Below are positions 24,830-33,370 of a stretch of 64,000 nucleotides of DNA, piece by piece (positions within the stretch are counted from its first letter, which is position 1; every line of letters starts with the position of its first letter). The position numbers were made by a program, and so were the translations under genes. Origin of the DNA: Ruegeria sp. R14_0 (GTDB lineage Bacteria > Pseudomonadota > Alphaproteobacteria > Rhodobacterales > Rhodobacteraceae); assembly GCF_017743975.1 (NCBI RefSeq), contig NZ_JAGHRC010000008.1:113331-177330 (forward strand), given 5' to 3'. A model generated the notes under the pieces. It did not search any database and had not been told where the DNA came from. It worked only from the letters and a program-made list of their open reading frames with translations.

Positions 24830-26767
24830 ATGTTTCAGCCAGGCTCTGACATCCAGCGGACAAGCACGCTGACCGCATTTCTGAGGGGCTGCGGCATTGA
24901 CAGTTACGAGGATCTCGTCCGCCGTTCGAATGAAGACCCAGACTGGTTCTGGGGCCAGATCATTGACCATGCCGGGATACGGTTCGCGCGGCCCTACAGC
25001 CGGTTGCGAGATATCTCCGAAGGGCCCGAATCGATCCGGTGGGCCGTCGGGAGTACTTTGAATCTGACGGAAACCTGTCTTGACGCCCGAATTGCCGATG
25101 GCTTGGGCGACAAGGTCGCAATCGACTGGGTCGGCGAAGACGGAAGCCGCCGCCGCTGGACCTATTCCGACCTTACCGCCGAAGCCTCCCGCGTCGCCTC
25201 GGCCCTTGCCGCGCGCGGTGTAAAGCCGGGTCAGGCGGTGGGCATCTATATGCCGATGATCCCCGAAATCGAGGCCGCGCTTCTTGGTATTGCCCGGCTG
25301 GGCGCGGTTGCGGTGCCGCTGTTTTCCGGTTTTGCGCCCCATGCCATCGTATCGCGTCTGAACGACGCGGATGCCGTGGCGGTGTTGACGGCGGATGCCA
25401 CACCCCGGCGAGGCAAGCCGGTCTGGATGGAAGCGACCCTTGCCCAAGCTTTGACCGACGTGCCATCGGTTCATACCGTGATCAGCCTGCGACGGTTCGG
25501 CGGTGCGGTGGCCGATCCGGCCCGCGATCTGGACTGGACCGAAACCGTGGGCCGCGCCAGTCCGGAGTTTGCCGCCATTCCCGTCAGTGCCGACGACACC
25601 TTTCTGATCGCCTATACATCGGGCACCACCGGGCGGCCCAAGGGGGTGGTGCATACCCATCTGGGGGTACAGGCCAAGGCCACCGCCGATTTCCTGCTTT
25701 GTCTCGACATGAAACGGGACGACCGGCATCTTTGGATGACCGACATGGGGTGGGTTATGGGGCCGCTCACGCTGTTGTCGGTGCTCTTGTCCGGTTCGAC
25801 GCTGGTGCTGGCCGAAGGCGCACCTTCAATGCCCGGCGATCCCTTCAGACTTCTGCGCCTTGCGTCCGAAATGGAGGTCACGCATCTTGGCGTGGCCCCG
25901 ACTCTGGTCCGGCAGTTCATGACGCAGGATACTGAACCTTTGTCGGGCTACGACCTGTCGCCCCTGCGCATTGTCGCCTCGACCGGTGAACCCTGGACCG
26001 ACGACGCCTGGCTCTGGCAGCTCGATCATATCTGCCGCCGCCGCGCGGTGCCGCTGAACATCTCGGGCGGGACCGAGCTTTTTGGCGCGATCCTGACCTC
26101 GACCGTGCTGCATGAAATCAAGCCCGGCGGATTTTCGGCCCAGGCCTTGGGTGTCGGCGCCAAGGTGCTGCGCCAGGACGGCAGCGAAGCCGCGCCGGGC
26201 GAGGTCGGCGAACTGGTCGTGACTCAACCGCCACTGGGTCTGACCCCGGCCATTTGGGGGGACCGCGATCGCTATCTTGAAACCTATTGGTCCACCTTCC
26301 CCGGCCTCTGGCGGCACGGCGACTGGGTGCGCTGCGATCCGGACGGGACATGGTATATTCTGGGCCGGTCCGACGACACGCTGAACATCGCCGGCAAACG
26401 CATCGGCCCGCCCGAGATTGAGGCGGCCCTGACCGAAACCGGAGAGGTGGTGGACGCCGCTGCCATTGCCGCACCCGACGATATCAAAGGCGTGGCCGTC
26501 GTCTGCGTCTGTGTGGCAGCCCAGGGCGTCACGCCTGACGCAGAGCTTGTGGAGCGGCTCAAGGATCGGGTCGGAGAGATCGTCTCGAAACCCTTCCGCC
26601 CGCGCGAGATCCACTTTGTCGAGGCCCTGCCCAAGACCCGCAGCATGAAAACCATGCGCCGGATCGTGCGCGCGGCCTTTCTGGGCGAAGATCCGGGCGA
26701 TCTGTCGTCGATCAGCAACCCGGAAACCATTCAACCCATCGCAGACCTGCAAAAGGAAAAGCCATGA
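24830..26767 (+). CDS. Acyl-CoA synthetase (AMP-forming), acetyl/propionyl-CoA-synthetase-like
   Basis: This 645-residue ANL-superfamily enzyme activates a carboxylic acid to its CoA thioester using ATP. Motifs: phosphate loop AYTSGTTGRPKG, NISGGTELFG, GDWVRCDPDG, GRSDDTLNIAGKRIGP, and the C-terminal catalytic lysine in RSMKTMRR. The N-terminal 100 residues with WFWG...DHAGIRF are like acetoacetyl- and propionyl-CoA synthetases. The start at 24830 is chosen because GAAAGG lies 8 bases upstream; a GTG at 24797 is possible. It ends overlapping the next gene as ATGA. Confidence 0.9.
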   Translation: MFQPGSDIQRTSTLTAFLRGCGIDSYEDLVRRSNEDPDWFWGQIIDHAGIRFARPYSRLRDISEGPESIRWAVGSTLNLTETCLDARIADGLGDKVAIDWVGEDGSRRRWTYSDLTAEASRVASALAARGVKPGQAVGIYMPMIPEIEAALLGIARLGAVAVPLFSGFAPHAIVSRLNDADAVAVLTADATPRRGKPVWMEATLAQALTDVPSVHTVISLRRFGGAVADPARDLDWTETVGRASPEFAAIPVSADDTFLIAYTSGTTGRPKGVVHTHLGVQAKATADFLLCLDMKRDDRHLWMTDMGWVMGPLTLLSVLLSGSTLVLAEGAPSMPGDPFRLLRLASEMEVTHLGVAPTLVRQFMTQDTEPLSGYDLSPLRIVASTGEPWTDDAWLWQLDHICRRRAVPLNISGGTELFGAILTSTVLHEIKPGGFSAQALGVGAKVLRQDGSEAAPGEVGELVVTQPPLGLTPAIWGDRDRYLETYWSTFPGLWRHGDWVRCDPDGTWYILGRSDDTLNIAGKRIGPPEIEAALTETGEVVDAAAIAAPDDIKGVAVVCVCVAAQGVTPDAELVERLKDRVGEIVSKPFRPREIHFVEALPKTRSMKTMRRIVRAAFLGEDPGDLSSISNPETIQPIADLQKEKP

Positions 26768-27618
26768 TCACTGTTTTCGGAGCCACGGGCACCACCGGCG
26801 CCCCTCTTGTCGATACGCTTATGGCAAAAGGCGCGACCGTGCGTGCTGTCACCAGCGACCCTTCCAGGCTCGATGCGCTAAAAGCCAAAGGATGCGAGGC
26901 GGTCGTTGCGAATTTCACGGACCCTGCCGCGCTGGCGCGGGCCTGTGACGGGGCAGAAAAGATATACCTGGTCACGCCTGCCCATCTGGACATGCGTCAG
27001 TGGAAGGCGAATGTGATCGCGGCGGCCAAGACCGCGGGGGTGCGCCATGTTGTCGTGGCCACCGGGCTTGGCGCCTCGCCCAAGGCGGGGCTGACATTTG
27101 GGAAATGGCATTCCGAAACCCAGGAACTGCTGAAGCAAAGCGGCCTTGACTGGACCTTCGTCCAGCCGACCTATTTCATGCAGAACCTGCTCTGGCAGGC
27201 CGGCAATATTGCAAAAGATGGGGTCTATTACGACGATCTGGGCGGCCCTGTGGCCTGGATCGACGCCCGCGACATCGCGGATGTCGCTGCCGAGGCGCTG
27301 ACCGCTCCGGGGTACGAAGGCAAGGGTCTTGGTCTGACCGGACCCGAAGCTCTTGCCGGAGAGGATATCGCGGCGCTTCTGTTCGAGGTGACAGGTCGGA
27401 CTGTCACCTGCGCACCCCTGTCGGCCGAGGATGCCAAGGCGGGTATGATCGCAGGCGGAATGCAGGACGAGGTCGCCGGGGCCATGGTCGAACTGGCCTC
27501 CATCGCGCCCAAGGGCTATCTTGCTGGCATAGAAACTACGGTCAGCGACGTGCTGGGACGCCCGGCGCGCCGGTTTGCCGATTTCGTCGCCGAAAACCGG
27601 GATGCTTTCGTCAAGTAA
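26764..27618 (+). CDS. NmrA-like NAD(P)-binding protein
   Basis: This 284-residue atypical SDR of the NmrA/QOR2 type has N-terminal FGATGTTGAP (residues 5-14) and later WTFVQPTYFMQN and GLTGPEAL. Such proteins are NADPH-dependent reductases or redox sensors. It overlaps the preceding synthetase gene (ATGA), so the two are translationally coupled. Its role in the pathway is unknown; reduction of a quinone or enone is a possibility. Confidence 0.83.
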   Translation: MITVFGATGTTGAPLVDTLMAKGATVRAVTSDPSRLDALKAKGCEAVVANFTDPAALARACDGAEKIYLVTPAHLDMRQWKANVIAAAKTAGVRHVVVATGLGASPKAGLTFGKWHSETQELLKQSGLDWTFVQPTYFMQNLLWQAGNIAKDGVYYDDLGGPVAWIDARDIADVAAEALTAPGYEGKGLGLTGPEALAGEDIAALLFEVTGRTVTCAPLSAEDAKAGMIAGGMQDEVAGAMVELASIAPKGYLAGIETTVSDVLGRPARRFADFVAENRDAFVK

Positions 27619-27622
27619 CCTG

Positions 27623-28327
27623 ATGGCGGCGCCGCTTTATCTCGAACTGGCGCCGCCTGAGGAAGCGCCCAGACAGATCGACCACTTGTTCGTGTTCCGC
27701 GATACCGGTGTGCTGAGCGGTGGTGGACGCGGGCGGTTCGCAACCGACCTCTTTACCCTTTCGGTAACGCGCGACGACTGCGGCGGCGGGCGCGTATCGC
27801 TGGCAGAACCGCGCCCCTATTTTTCGCCCCGCCCAAGGCCATTCCAGGGTGTCGTGGCCGGGCTGCGACTGTCGTCACGACCGCAGCGATTTCCCGACTC
27901 CAAAGGGCTGGACATGCTGGCCTCAGAACTGGCCCGGGTTCAGACCGGGGACGATGACCTGCCTGCGCTCATCGCGGTGCTTGACGGCCTTGCGAGAGAC
28001 CTGCGCTTTGCCGCACCACCCGGAGCTTACAGCGACCGGACCAAACGTCGAAAGGCGCGGGCGGAAACCGGCGTGTCGCGGCGGCGGCTTGCGACCTTGC
28101 GACGCTTTCGCCGGGCTCTCGGGCAGCTTGCGTCAAAGACCCTGCCGCTGTGCGATCTGGCGCTGGACGCCGGATATTACGATCAATCTCACTTGTCCGC
28201 CGCTTGCCGGATCTTCGCCGGCAAACCGCCCGGCGCGTTGCGCGCTCTGTCTATTCCGCGTCGTTTTGACCTTTCGCTACAAGATACGCGCCTCAAAGAC
28301 CGCCTAAGATTGGTCATTGACGAATGA
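27623..28327 (+). CDS. AraC-family transcriptional regulator
   Basis: This 234-residue protein has a C-terminal AraC helix-turn-helix region: RRRLATLRRFRRALGQL and then LCDLALDAGYYDQSHLS followed by FAGKPPGALR, matching the second HTH and its characteristic F..KPP. The N-terminal half is a poorly conserved sensor domain. The start is uncertain: ATG 27623 lies just after the NmrA stop, ATG 27602 overlaps it. No clear ribosome site is seen, suggesting coupling to the upstream gene. The target is unknown. Confidence 0.8.
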   Translation: MAAPLYLELAPPEEAPRQIDHLFVFRDTGVLSGGGRGRFATDLFTLSVTRDDCGGGRVSLAEPRPYFSPRPRPFQGVVAGLRLSSRPQRFPDSKGLDMLASELARVQTGDDDLPALIAVLDGLARDLRFAAPPGAYSDRTKRRKARAETGVSRRRLATLRRFRRALGQLASKTLPLCDLALDAGYYDQSHLSAACRIFAGKPPGALRALSIPRRFDLSLQDTRLKDRLRLVIDE

Positions 28328-28348
28328 AATCGAAGAGGAAGACCCGCC

Positions 28349-28804
28349 ATGACACAATTCAAACCGAAAAACCCCGACTATGACGCACGCGTGCGCAACA
28401 GTTTCGATCGCCAGAAGGCAATGAACACGTTGGGGATCAGCATTGCCGAGTTGTTACCCGGCCGCATCGTTCTGGAAATGGCACATCAGGTTGCACTGAC
28501 CCAGCAGCATGGGTTTTTGCATGCCGGAATCGTGTCGACAGCGCTGGACAGCGCCTGCGGATACGCGGCCTTTTCGCTGATGCCAGCGGACGCGGCAGTG
28601 TTGACGGCCGAATTCAAGATCAACCTACTCAACCCGGCGGACGGCGAACGGTTTCGCTTCGTCGCTGACGTGGTGAAACCAGGCAGGACGCTGACCATAT
28701 GCGAGGCGCGTGCCTATGCCGTGAAGGGCCAGGATGAAAAGCTCGTCGCAACGATGACCGGAACGCTCATGGCGCTGATCGGGCGGGCGGGGGTCGCGGA
28801 CTGA
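28349..28804 (+). CDS. PaaI-like hotdog thioesterase (copy 3)
   Basis: This 151-residue PaaI-family protein has QHGFLHAGIVSTALDSACGY (about residues 49-68), AEFKINLLNPA and a C-terminal ATMTGTL. It probably hydrolyses acyl-CoA esters that accumulate. GAAGAGGAAG precedes the ATG. The last 73 bases of the gene (28732-28804) are repeated, diverged, at 31731-31803, marking the edges of a scarred accessory patch. Confidence 0.88.
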   Translation: MTQFKPKNPDYDARVRNSFDRQKAMNTLGISIAELLPGRIVLEMAHQVALTQQHGFLHAGIVSTALDSACGYAAFSLMPADAAVLTAEFKINLLNPADGERFRFVADVVKPGRTLTICEARAYAVKGQDEKLVATMTGTLMALIGRAGVAD

Positions 28805-29100
28805 GCGCAACCCGGCCGCAGCACATCCGATCCGGGCGGCCGGGCCGATTATTCAGACAGCTGGATCAGCTGTTCCAGCGGCTCGCGACCTCGGCCAACC
28901 GTTTCCCATAGGCGCGCGCGGTATCCAGATCGCCGCCAGCAGGTTCAGACCTGCCAAGCGGTAATGTTAGCCTTTAGCAGTGCGGTCGCCGATTGTCCGT
29001 CATCAGGGTTTTTCGGAGAGCTGAGACTGTATCGTAACGGAGGATCTGGTTCGGTTTCTGTTCAAGTTTATGCTGCAGCGGCCTGATGCTGCAACCGTAA
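28805..29100. other. Non-coding scar region
   Basis: No intact gene is visible in these 296 bases. The leftward frame at 28866-28973 looks like the tail of a lost gene (separate entry). The rest, including 28974-29100, shows no recognisable domain on either strand. Confidence 0.5.
28866..28973 (-). pseudogene. Possible C-terminal remnant of a flavodoxin-fold oxidoreductase
   Basis: About 36 codons remain before a stop at 28866. They end in GGDLDTARAYGKRLAEVASR, which looks like the terminal helix of WrbA-like or NAD(P)H-dependent flavin oxidoreductases. The frame is closed upstream by a stop at 28974-28976. This is a weak, pattern-based identification; it could be chance. Confidence 0.3.
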
Positions 29101-29610
29101 TTGGAACGGATGGACGCCCACGGTGCCGATGGGCTGCCGTCACGCCGGAGTTTCCAGTCAGGGCTGAGCTGGCGCACCATTCTGGCCAAGCGCGAAAACT
29201 TTCGTGCTGCCCTCGCCGGGTTCGACTTTCGGGGAGTTGCGAACTTTGACGACAACGACATTGAGCGCCTACTTGCCGATGAAGGAATTGTTCGCTATCG
29301 AGGCAAGATCGAAGCCGTGATCAACAACGCTCGCCGTACTTTCGAGGTCGTCCAAGAGGAAGGCTCCTTCGCTGCATTCATCTGGCTATATGAACCTGCC
29401 AAGGACGACGCACTGCCACAAATGCGGTCCAAATCACCAGCGTCCGAGACCCTGTCCAAAGATCTACGAAAGCTTGGCTTCAAATTCGTGGGACCGACCA
29501 CCGTATATGCATTCATGCAGGCCATGGGATTTATCAACGATCACGCAGAAGTCTGTTGGATGCGAAAGGACGTCGAAACAGCCCGAAACACCCTTCGCAC
29601 ACCGACATAG
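29101..29610 (+). pseudogene. tag: Truncated DNA-3-methyladenine glycosylase I
   Basis: From about 29152 the frame matches Tag: FQSGLSWRTILAKRENF, ERLLADEGIVRYRGKI, and RKLGFKFVGPTTVYAFMQAMG. The first 35-40 residues of normal Tag are missing, including the HDxEWG segment, the N-terminal zinc ligands and the catalytic Glu just before GLSW; the first 17 codons here are unrelated. The C-terminal zinc-ligand His and Cys (NDH...C) remain. Without the N-terminal half of the zinc clamp it is probably inactive. It lies in the scarred patch next to IS-end-like repeats. Confidence 0.75.
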
Positions 29611-29619
29611 GCAACTGTC

Positions 29620-29662
29620 GGCCAATTAACGTGAAAAAAATCAGGGCCACTTAGCGTGGAAA
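29620..29662. repeat. Pair of 18-base direct repeats resembling insertion-sequence ends
   Basis: GGCCAATTAACGTGAAAA (29620-29637) and GGCCACTTAGCGTGGAAA (29645-29662) agree at 15 of 18 positions. Repeated short boxes at an element end are a feature of IS21-family elements. No transposase gene is adjacent, so this may be a left-over end. Confidence 0.4.
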
Positions 29663-29697
29663 GTCAAAGACAGGTTTCGCGTCAGTCGACCGAGACT

Positions 29698-30126
29698 TCA
29701 GAGCCTTGAGAGTAGCGTGGCCAATTGAGCGGCGTCTTTGGGTTTCAGCTTTGCGCCGATCCTTTCCGACAGAACCCGTTCATAGATCGGCCACATCGCC
29801 CTCCTGACAGATTTACCCTTTTCAGAGATAGAAATGTTTTGACCTCGCCCATCTTCCGAGCAGTTCCGTCGGTCCACCAGCCCTGCTTTCACCATGCGGT
29901 CCAGCAACCGCGATGTACCGTATTGGGGTAACAAAATCCGGTCTTTGAGTTCGAATGGACGGAGTCCGTCCGGGCCTGCCTTCTCGAGTTCGAGAAGCGC
30001 GTCATACCATGCAAGTGGCGGGTATCCTGCCGATTTCAGAGACGATTCGACAGCCTCAAGCAAAACGCGGCTTTTAGTCATGAGGGCTGTCCAGGCGGCC
30101 TCAGTAGCATGGTCAATCTCGTTCAT
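29698..30126 (-). CDS. MarR-family regulator
   Basis: This 142-residue winged-helix protein has YDALLELEKAG, LPQYGTSRLLDRMVKAGLV (recognition helix) and the wing NCSEDGRGQNISISEKG. It probably represses the divergent DoxX/GST operon and itself; two related palindromic sites lie between them. The start is at ATG 30126; the in-frame GTG at 30135 is possible. The MarR-DoxX-GST grouping is typical of electrophile or organic-hydroperoxide stress responses rather than of the catabolic island. Confidence 0.88.
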   Translation of the reverse strand: MNEIDHATEAAWTALMTKSRVLLEAVESSLKSAGYPPLAWYDALLELEKAGPDGLRPFELKDRILLPQYGTSRLLDRMVKAGLVDRRNCSEDGRGQNISISEKGKSVRRAMWPIYERVLSERIGAKLKPKDAAQLATLLSRL

Positions 30127-30146
30127 ATCCAGCACCTATCATATAC

Positions 30147-30159
30147 ATGTAAGTGCATC
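30147..30159. promoter_or_regulatory. Probable MarR operator, site 1
   Basis: ATGTAAGTGCATC is a diverged copy of site 2 (ATGCAAATGCATC), 47 bases away. It lies just upstream of the marR start. Confidence 0.5.
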
Positions 30160-30192
30160 AACCTTGACGTCGCATGTGACGCGTTATATATA

Positions 30193-30206
30193 GATGCAAA
30201 TGCATC
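30193..30206. promoter_or_regulatory. Probable MarR operator, site 2
   Basis: GATGCA-AA-TGCATC is an inverted repeat with perfect 6-base arms, 19 bases before the doxX start. The position fits direct repression. Confidence 0.55.
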
Positions 30207-30224
30207 GACACATGGGATCATATC

Positions 30225-30659
30225 ATGTCACAATCGCACCTCACAGAATTTGGGATATTCCTGCTCCGTATAGCACTCGGTATCATGTTCCTGGCGCACA
30301 GCCTGTTTCTCAAGCTCTTCATTTTCACACTTCCCGGAACGGCGCAGTTCTTCGTTTCGATCGGGCTGCCCGGCTGGTTTGCCTATATGATCTTTGCAGT
30401 CGAGGCGATTGCCGGTGCCCTTTTGGTCCTCGGCGTACAGGCTCGGTGGGTCGCGTCGGCGACCGTGCCCATCTTGGCCGGAGCGACCTGGGCTCACTCA
30501 GGAAACGGCTGGATGTTCGGATACGAGAACGGCGGGTGGGAATACCCGGCCTATCTGACGCTGCTTGCCGTCGTGCAAGGACTTCTGGGCGACGGCCGTT
30601 TCGCCCTCAGCCCCTCCTTCGCGCCCGGCAACGTGCAGATGGAGGGAGAGACAACATGA
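30225..30659 (+). CDS. DoxX-family membrane protein
   Basis: This 144-residue inner-membrane protein has four predicted hydrophobic segments (from residues 10, 45, 75 and 105 or so) and the DoxX features LLRIALGIMFLAHS and GWEYPAYLTLLA. DoxX proteins are linked to quinone or thiol redox functions and to oxidative-stress responses. It overlaps the following GST gene by ATGA. It is divergent from MarR, its likely repressor. Confidence 0.87.
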   Translation: MSQSHLTEFGIFLLRIALGIMFLAHSLFLKLFIFTLPGTAQFFVSIGLPGWFAYMIFAVEAIAGALLVLGVQARWVASATVPILAGATWAHSGNGWMFGYENGGWEYPAYLTLLAVVQGLLGDGRFALSPSFAPGNVQMEGETT

Positions 30660-31360
30660 GCCTCCACCTCATTAGCCATGCGCTCTGCCCATATGTGCAG
30701 CGCGCAGCGATCTCGCTCACTGAGAAAAGTGTCACGTTCGAGAGAACTCACATCGATCTTTCGAACAAGCCCGACTGGTTTCTTGCCATATCTCCGCTGG
30801 GCAAGACGCCTGTCCTGGTTGTGGACGGGACGCCGATTTTCGAATCTGCGGTTATCCTCGAATATCTTGAGGATACACAACCCCACGCGCTTCATCCGCA
30901 CGACGCTCTCGATCGCGCCCGCCACCGTGCCTGGATTGAATTTGGATCTGCTGTCTTGAACGACATTGCGGGGTTCTACTCGGCGCCGAACGATAAAGCG
31001 TTGGAAGCAAAAGTCGCGGCGCTCCGCGCAAAGTTCCTTCGGCTGGACGCGGAGCTTGGGGAGGGACCATGGTTCGACGGCCACCAGTTCAGCCTCGTCG
31101 ATGTCGTCTTCGGCCCGGTCTTCCGCTATTTCGACGTTTTTGACGCCATCGGAGAGTTTGGCGTCTTCACAGGGCTTGCCCGTGTAAGGGCCTGGCGATA
31201 TGAACTGGAGCGTCGGGTTTCTGTGAAGAGTGCCGTCAGTGAAGACTACCCGACTCTTCTGCGTGACTTCATCAGACGGCGCAATTCTTACCTGTCCCAG
31301 ATCATGCAGACAGGAAGGCCGAAGAAGACTGTTACACAGGTGCAATCGGCTGACCGCTGA
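30656..31360 (+). CDS. Glutathione S-transferase family protein
   Basis: This 234-residue cytosolic GST has a thioredoxin-like N domain with CPYVQR (Cys11), SPLGKTPVLVVDG and FESAVILEYLE (glutathione-binding Glu-Ser), and an all-helical C domain. The N-terminal Cys suggests omega- or beta-class, thiol-transferase-like chemistry. It overlaps doxX by 4 bases. The last 25 residues are longer and more basic than usual. Role: detoxification of electrophiles; no specific link to the catabolic pathway. Confidence 0.88.
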   Translation: MSLHLISHALCPYVQRAAISLTEKSVTFERTHIDLSNKPDWFLAISPLGKTPVLVVDGTPIFESAVILEYLEDTQPHALHPHDALDRARHRAWIEFGSAVLNDIAGFYSAPNDKALEAKVAALRAKFLRLDAELGEGPWFDGHQFSLVDVVFGPVFRYFDVFDAIGEFGVFTGLARVRAWRYELERRVSVKSAVSEDYPTLLRDFIRRRNSYLSQIMQTGRPKKTVTQVQSADR

Positions 31361-31730
31361 TCACTTGATATCGTTTTGTCGGGCCGCAGTGCAGAACCGG
31401 ACGTTTGAGTTCGCTTGGTGAATACCCGCTCTGTCCCGCACATCGGATAGTCGCCGACTTTCCCTTGAAGGCCCGCAGCAGCCCCAACCGGCACTTGCCG
31501 GCATTCCATGCCCGTCCGTGCGAAGCGCCGGGTGACCTGCTGCCCCCACAGCGCAACCGGGAACAAACCACCGATCGCGCTGATGAATGGCTCAGGGATC
31601 GAAGAATCCGCCTGAGCTCAAACCCCCGGGAAACCCCCAGCCGTGTGGTCCGACAGAGGGCAGCACGTCAATCGCGGGTCAATCTATCCCGGTTGGTGGA
31701 CCACTTTCAGGGGGCTACTCCAAAGGGCGG
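31361..31730. other. Gene-poor stretch between the GST gene and the thioesterase fragment
   Basis: I see no protein gene in these 370 bases. Several short frames on both strands have low-complexity or arginine-rich translations without domain features. The composition is reminiscent of dispersed intergenic repeats of alphaproteobacteria, but that is only an impression. It probably represents scar sequence at the right edge of the accessory patch. Confidence 0.5.
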
Positions 31731-31803
31731 GGATGAGAAGCTCGTCGCAACGATGACAGGAACGCTTAAATCGCTAGTGGGGCGAACGGGCGTGGCGGGG
31801 TGA
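31731..31803 (+). pseudogene. 3' fragment of a PaaI-like thioesterase gene
   Basis: These 73 bases match the end of the thioesterase gene at 28732-28804 at about 58 of 73 positions, in frame, with the same stop position (DEKLVATMTGTLKSL versus DEKLVATMTGTLMAL). The rest of the gene is missing. It is most simply the remnant of a second, paralogous thioesterase broken by insertion or recombination. Confidence 0.75.
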
Positions 31804-31823
31804 CGATCGGGTCGGAGCAAAAA

Positions 31824-33344
31824 TTAATCTGCGAGCCGGGCTTCGAGGATATGCCGCTGGACCTTTCCGCTGGTCGATCTGGGAAAATCCTCGAACGCGA
31901 TGAACAGAAACTTGCGCGGCCGTTTGTAGCCAGCGAGGTTTTCGCGGCACAATTTCATCAGCGCCTCGGCATCCGGCCCGCCCTTGCTGCAGGCGACAAA
32001 GGCCACCGGGCTTTCCCCCCATTTCACGTCGAATGCCCGCACTACCGCGGCATCGACCACACCGGGATGAGATAGAAGCACACGTTCGATTTCCGCCGGA
32101 TAGACGTTCTCGCCACCGGTCTTGATCAGGTATTTCGCCCGATCCACGAAGTCGACGGTGCCGTCCGCATTGCGCCGGAACAAGTCGCCCATGTGGAAAA
32201 AGCCGTTGCGAAAATCGCGAGCGTTGGTGTCCTCGGCGTTCCAGTACCCTGAAAACAATGTCGGGCCCCGCACAGCCATTTCGCCCGGCGTCCCATCGGG
32301 GACTTCGCGGTCGTCAGGATCGACCAGCCGAACCTCACAAAATGCGCTGATGCGCTTGGAAAGCCGGTTCGGGGTAACACCCGGCGCAATCAGATCGGCG
32401 GTCCCCGGCGGCAGGCCGGTTTCGGTTGCGCCGAAAGAATTCAGATAGGGCGTGTCCAGAAGGGCTGTCAGTTCCGCGATCTGATGCGGCGGCACCAGAT
32501 CGGCCATTGCGCCGCAAACCTTGATCCCCTTCACGGGCAAAGGGTTGGCGCGTCGTTCTGCGATAAAGGCGTCCAGCGCACCGGGCATCATCACGAACCA
32601 GCCGATCCGGTAGCGCGACAGCGCCTCGTTGATGACTGCAGGCTGCAATCCGTCCACCATCACCACGGTCCCGCCCCGCAAGATCGTTGCCAGCGCATGA
32701 TCGGTGGAGGCCATGTGGAACATCGGCGCCCAGGCGATGAACCCGTCACCGGGATCCAGCGCCAGTTGTGCCGCAAATGCCATGGATCGGGCGATATGCG
32801 CGCGGTGGCTGATGAGCGCCCCCTTGGGCAGGCCCGTAGTCCCCGAGGTATATAGAATCGTCAGACCGGCCTCTGGATCGTCGACCATGCTTCCGATGCG
32901 CGGGTCCGGCCCGGCCCCGGCAATGGCCGTTTCCAGGTCTGGCCCGACGGTTAGACAGGGTGTCGACGCGACGGCGCGATACGCTTCTGAAAGTTCCGGT
33001 TCGACAACCGCGAGCACCGGCTCAACCAGATCGATGCAGTGCCACAGTTCATCGGGGACAAGCCGCCAGTTCAGACAGGCGACGATCGCGCCGATTCCCG
33101 CTGCGGCGAGTTCGACCTCCAAGTATTCAGAGCGGTTGTGCGACAGGATCGCAATCCTGTCGCCCGGTGCAACGCCCTTGGCCAGAAACACGGCAGCCAG
33201 ACGATCGACCCGCTCCAGCAGCTCGGCATAGGTCAATTTCCTGCTGCCGTCCTCGATGGCGAGGGCGCGGGCGCAGTCATGTGCGCGGGTTCGAAAGATC
33301 GAATACAGATCAGCGCGCCCCGCGCGGATGACGTCGGTCAGCAT
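31824..33344 (-). CDS. Acyl-CoA ligase (AMP-forming), FadD-like
   Basis: This 506-residue ANL-superfamily ligase has LYTSGTTGLPKGAL, NSFGATETG, GYWNAEDTN, YLIKTGGENVYPAEIE and the catalytic lysine in RSTSGKVQRH. It would activate a medium-chain, aromatic or alicyclic acid to its CoA ester. AAGGGGGA precedes the ATG at 33344. It follows the FadH-like gene by 26 bases on the same strand, so both are expected to be controlled from the operator at 35443. Confidence 0.9.
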   Translation of the reverse strand: MLTDVIRAGRADLYSIFRTRAHDCARALAIEDGSRKLTYAELLERVDRLAAVFLAKGVAPGDRIAILSHNRSEYLEVELAAAGIGAIVACLNWRLVPDELWHCIDLVEPVLAVVEPELSEAYRAVASTPCLTVGPDLETAIAGAGPDPRIGSMVDDPEAGLTILYTSGTTGLPKGALISHRAHIARSMAFAAQLALDPGDGFIAWAPMFHMASTDHALATILRGGTVVMVDGLQPAVINEALSRYRIGWFVMMPGALDAFIAERRANPLPVKGIKVCGAMADLVPPHQIAELTALLDTPYLNSFGATETGLPPGTADLIAPGVTPNRLSKRISAFCEVRLVDPDDREVPDGTPGEMAVRGPTLFSGYWNAEDTNARDFRNGFFHMGDLFRRNADGTVDFVDRAKYLIKTGGENVYPAEIERVLLSHPGVVDAAVVRAFDVKWGESPVAFVACSKGGPDAEALMKLCRENLAGYKRPRKFLFIAFEDFPRSTSGKVQRHILEARLAD

Positions 33345-33370
33345 AGTTTCCCCCTTGCCCGAGCTTCGGT

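Noticed and set aside
28974..29261. A 95-codon minus-strand frame over the tag remnant
   Set aside because: Partly antisense to the Tag homology and without recognisable domain; a resemblance to a transposase tail was considered but could not be supported.
30194..30655. A long N-terminal extension of the GST
   Set aside because: The extra 154 codons overlap the doxX gene in another frame. The GST domain begins exactly at ATG 30656, which overlaps the doxX stop.
31405..31730. A plus-strand frame leading into the thioesterase fragment
   Set aside because: Only the last 24 codons are homologous to anything recognisable. The upstream part is Arg/Pro-rich without domain and probably non-coding scar.
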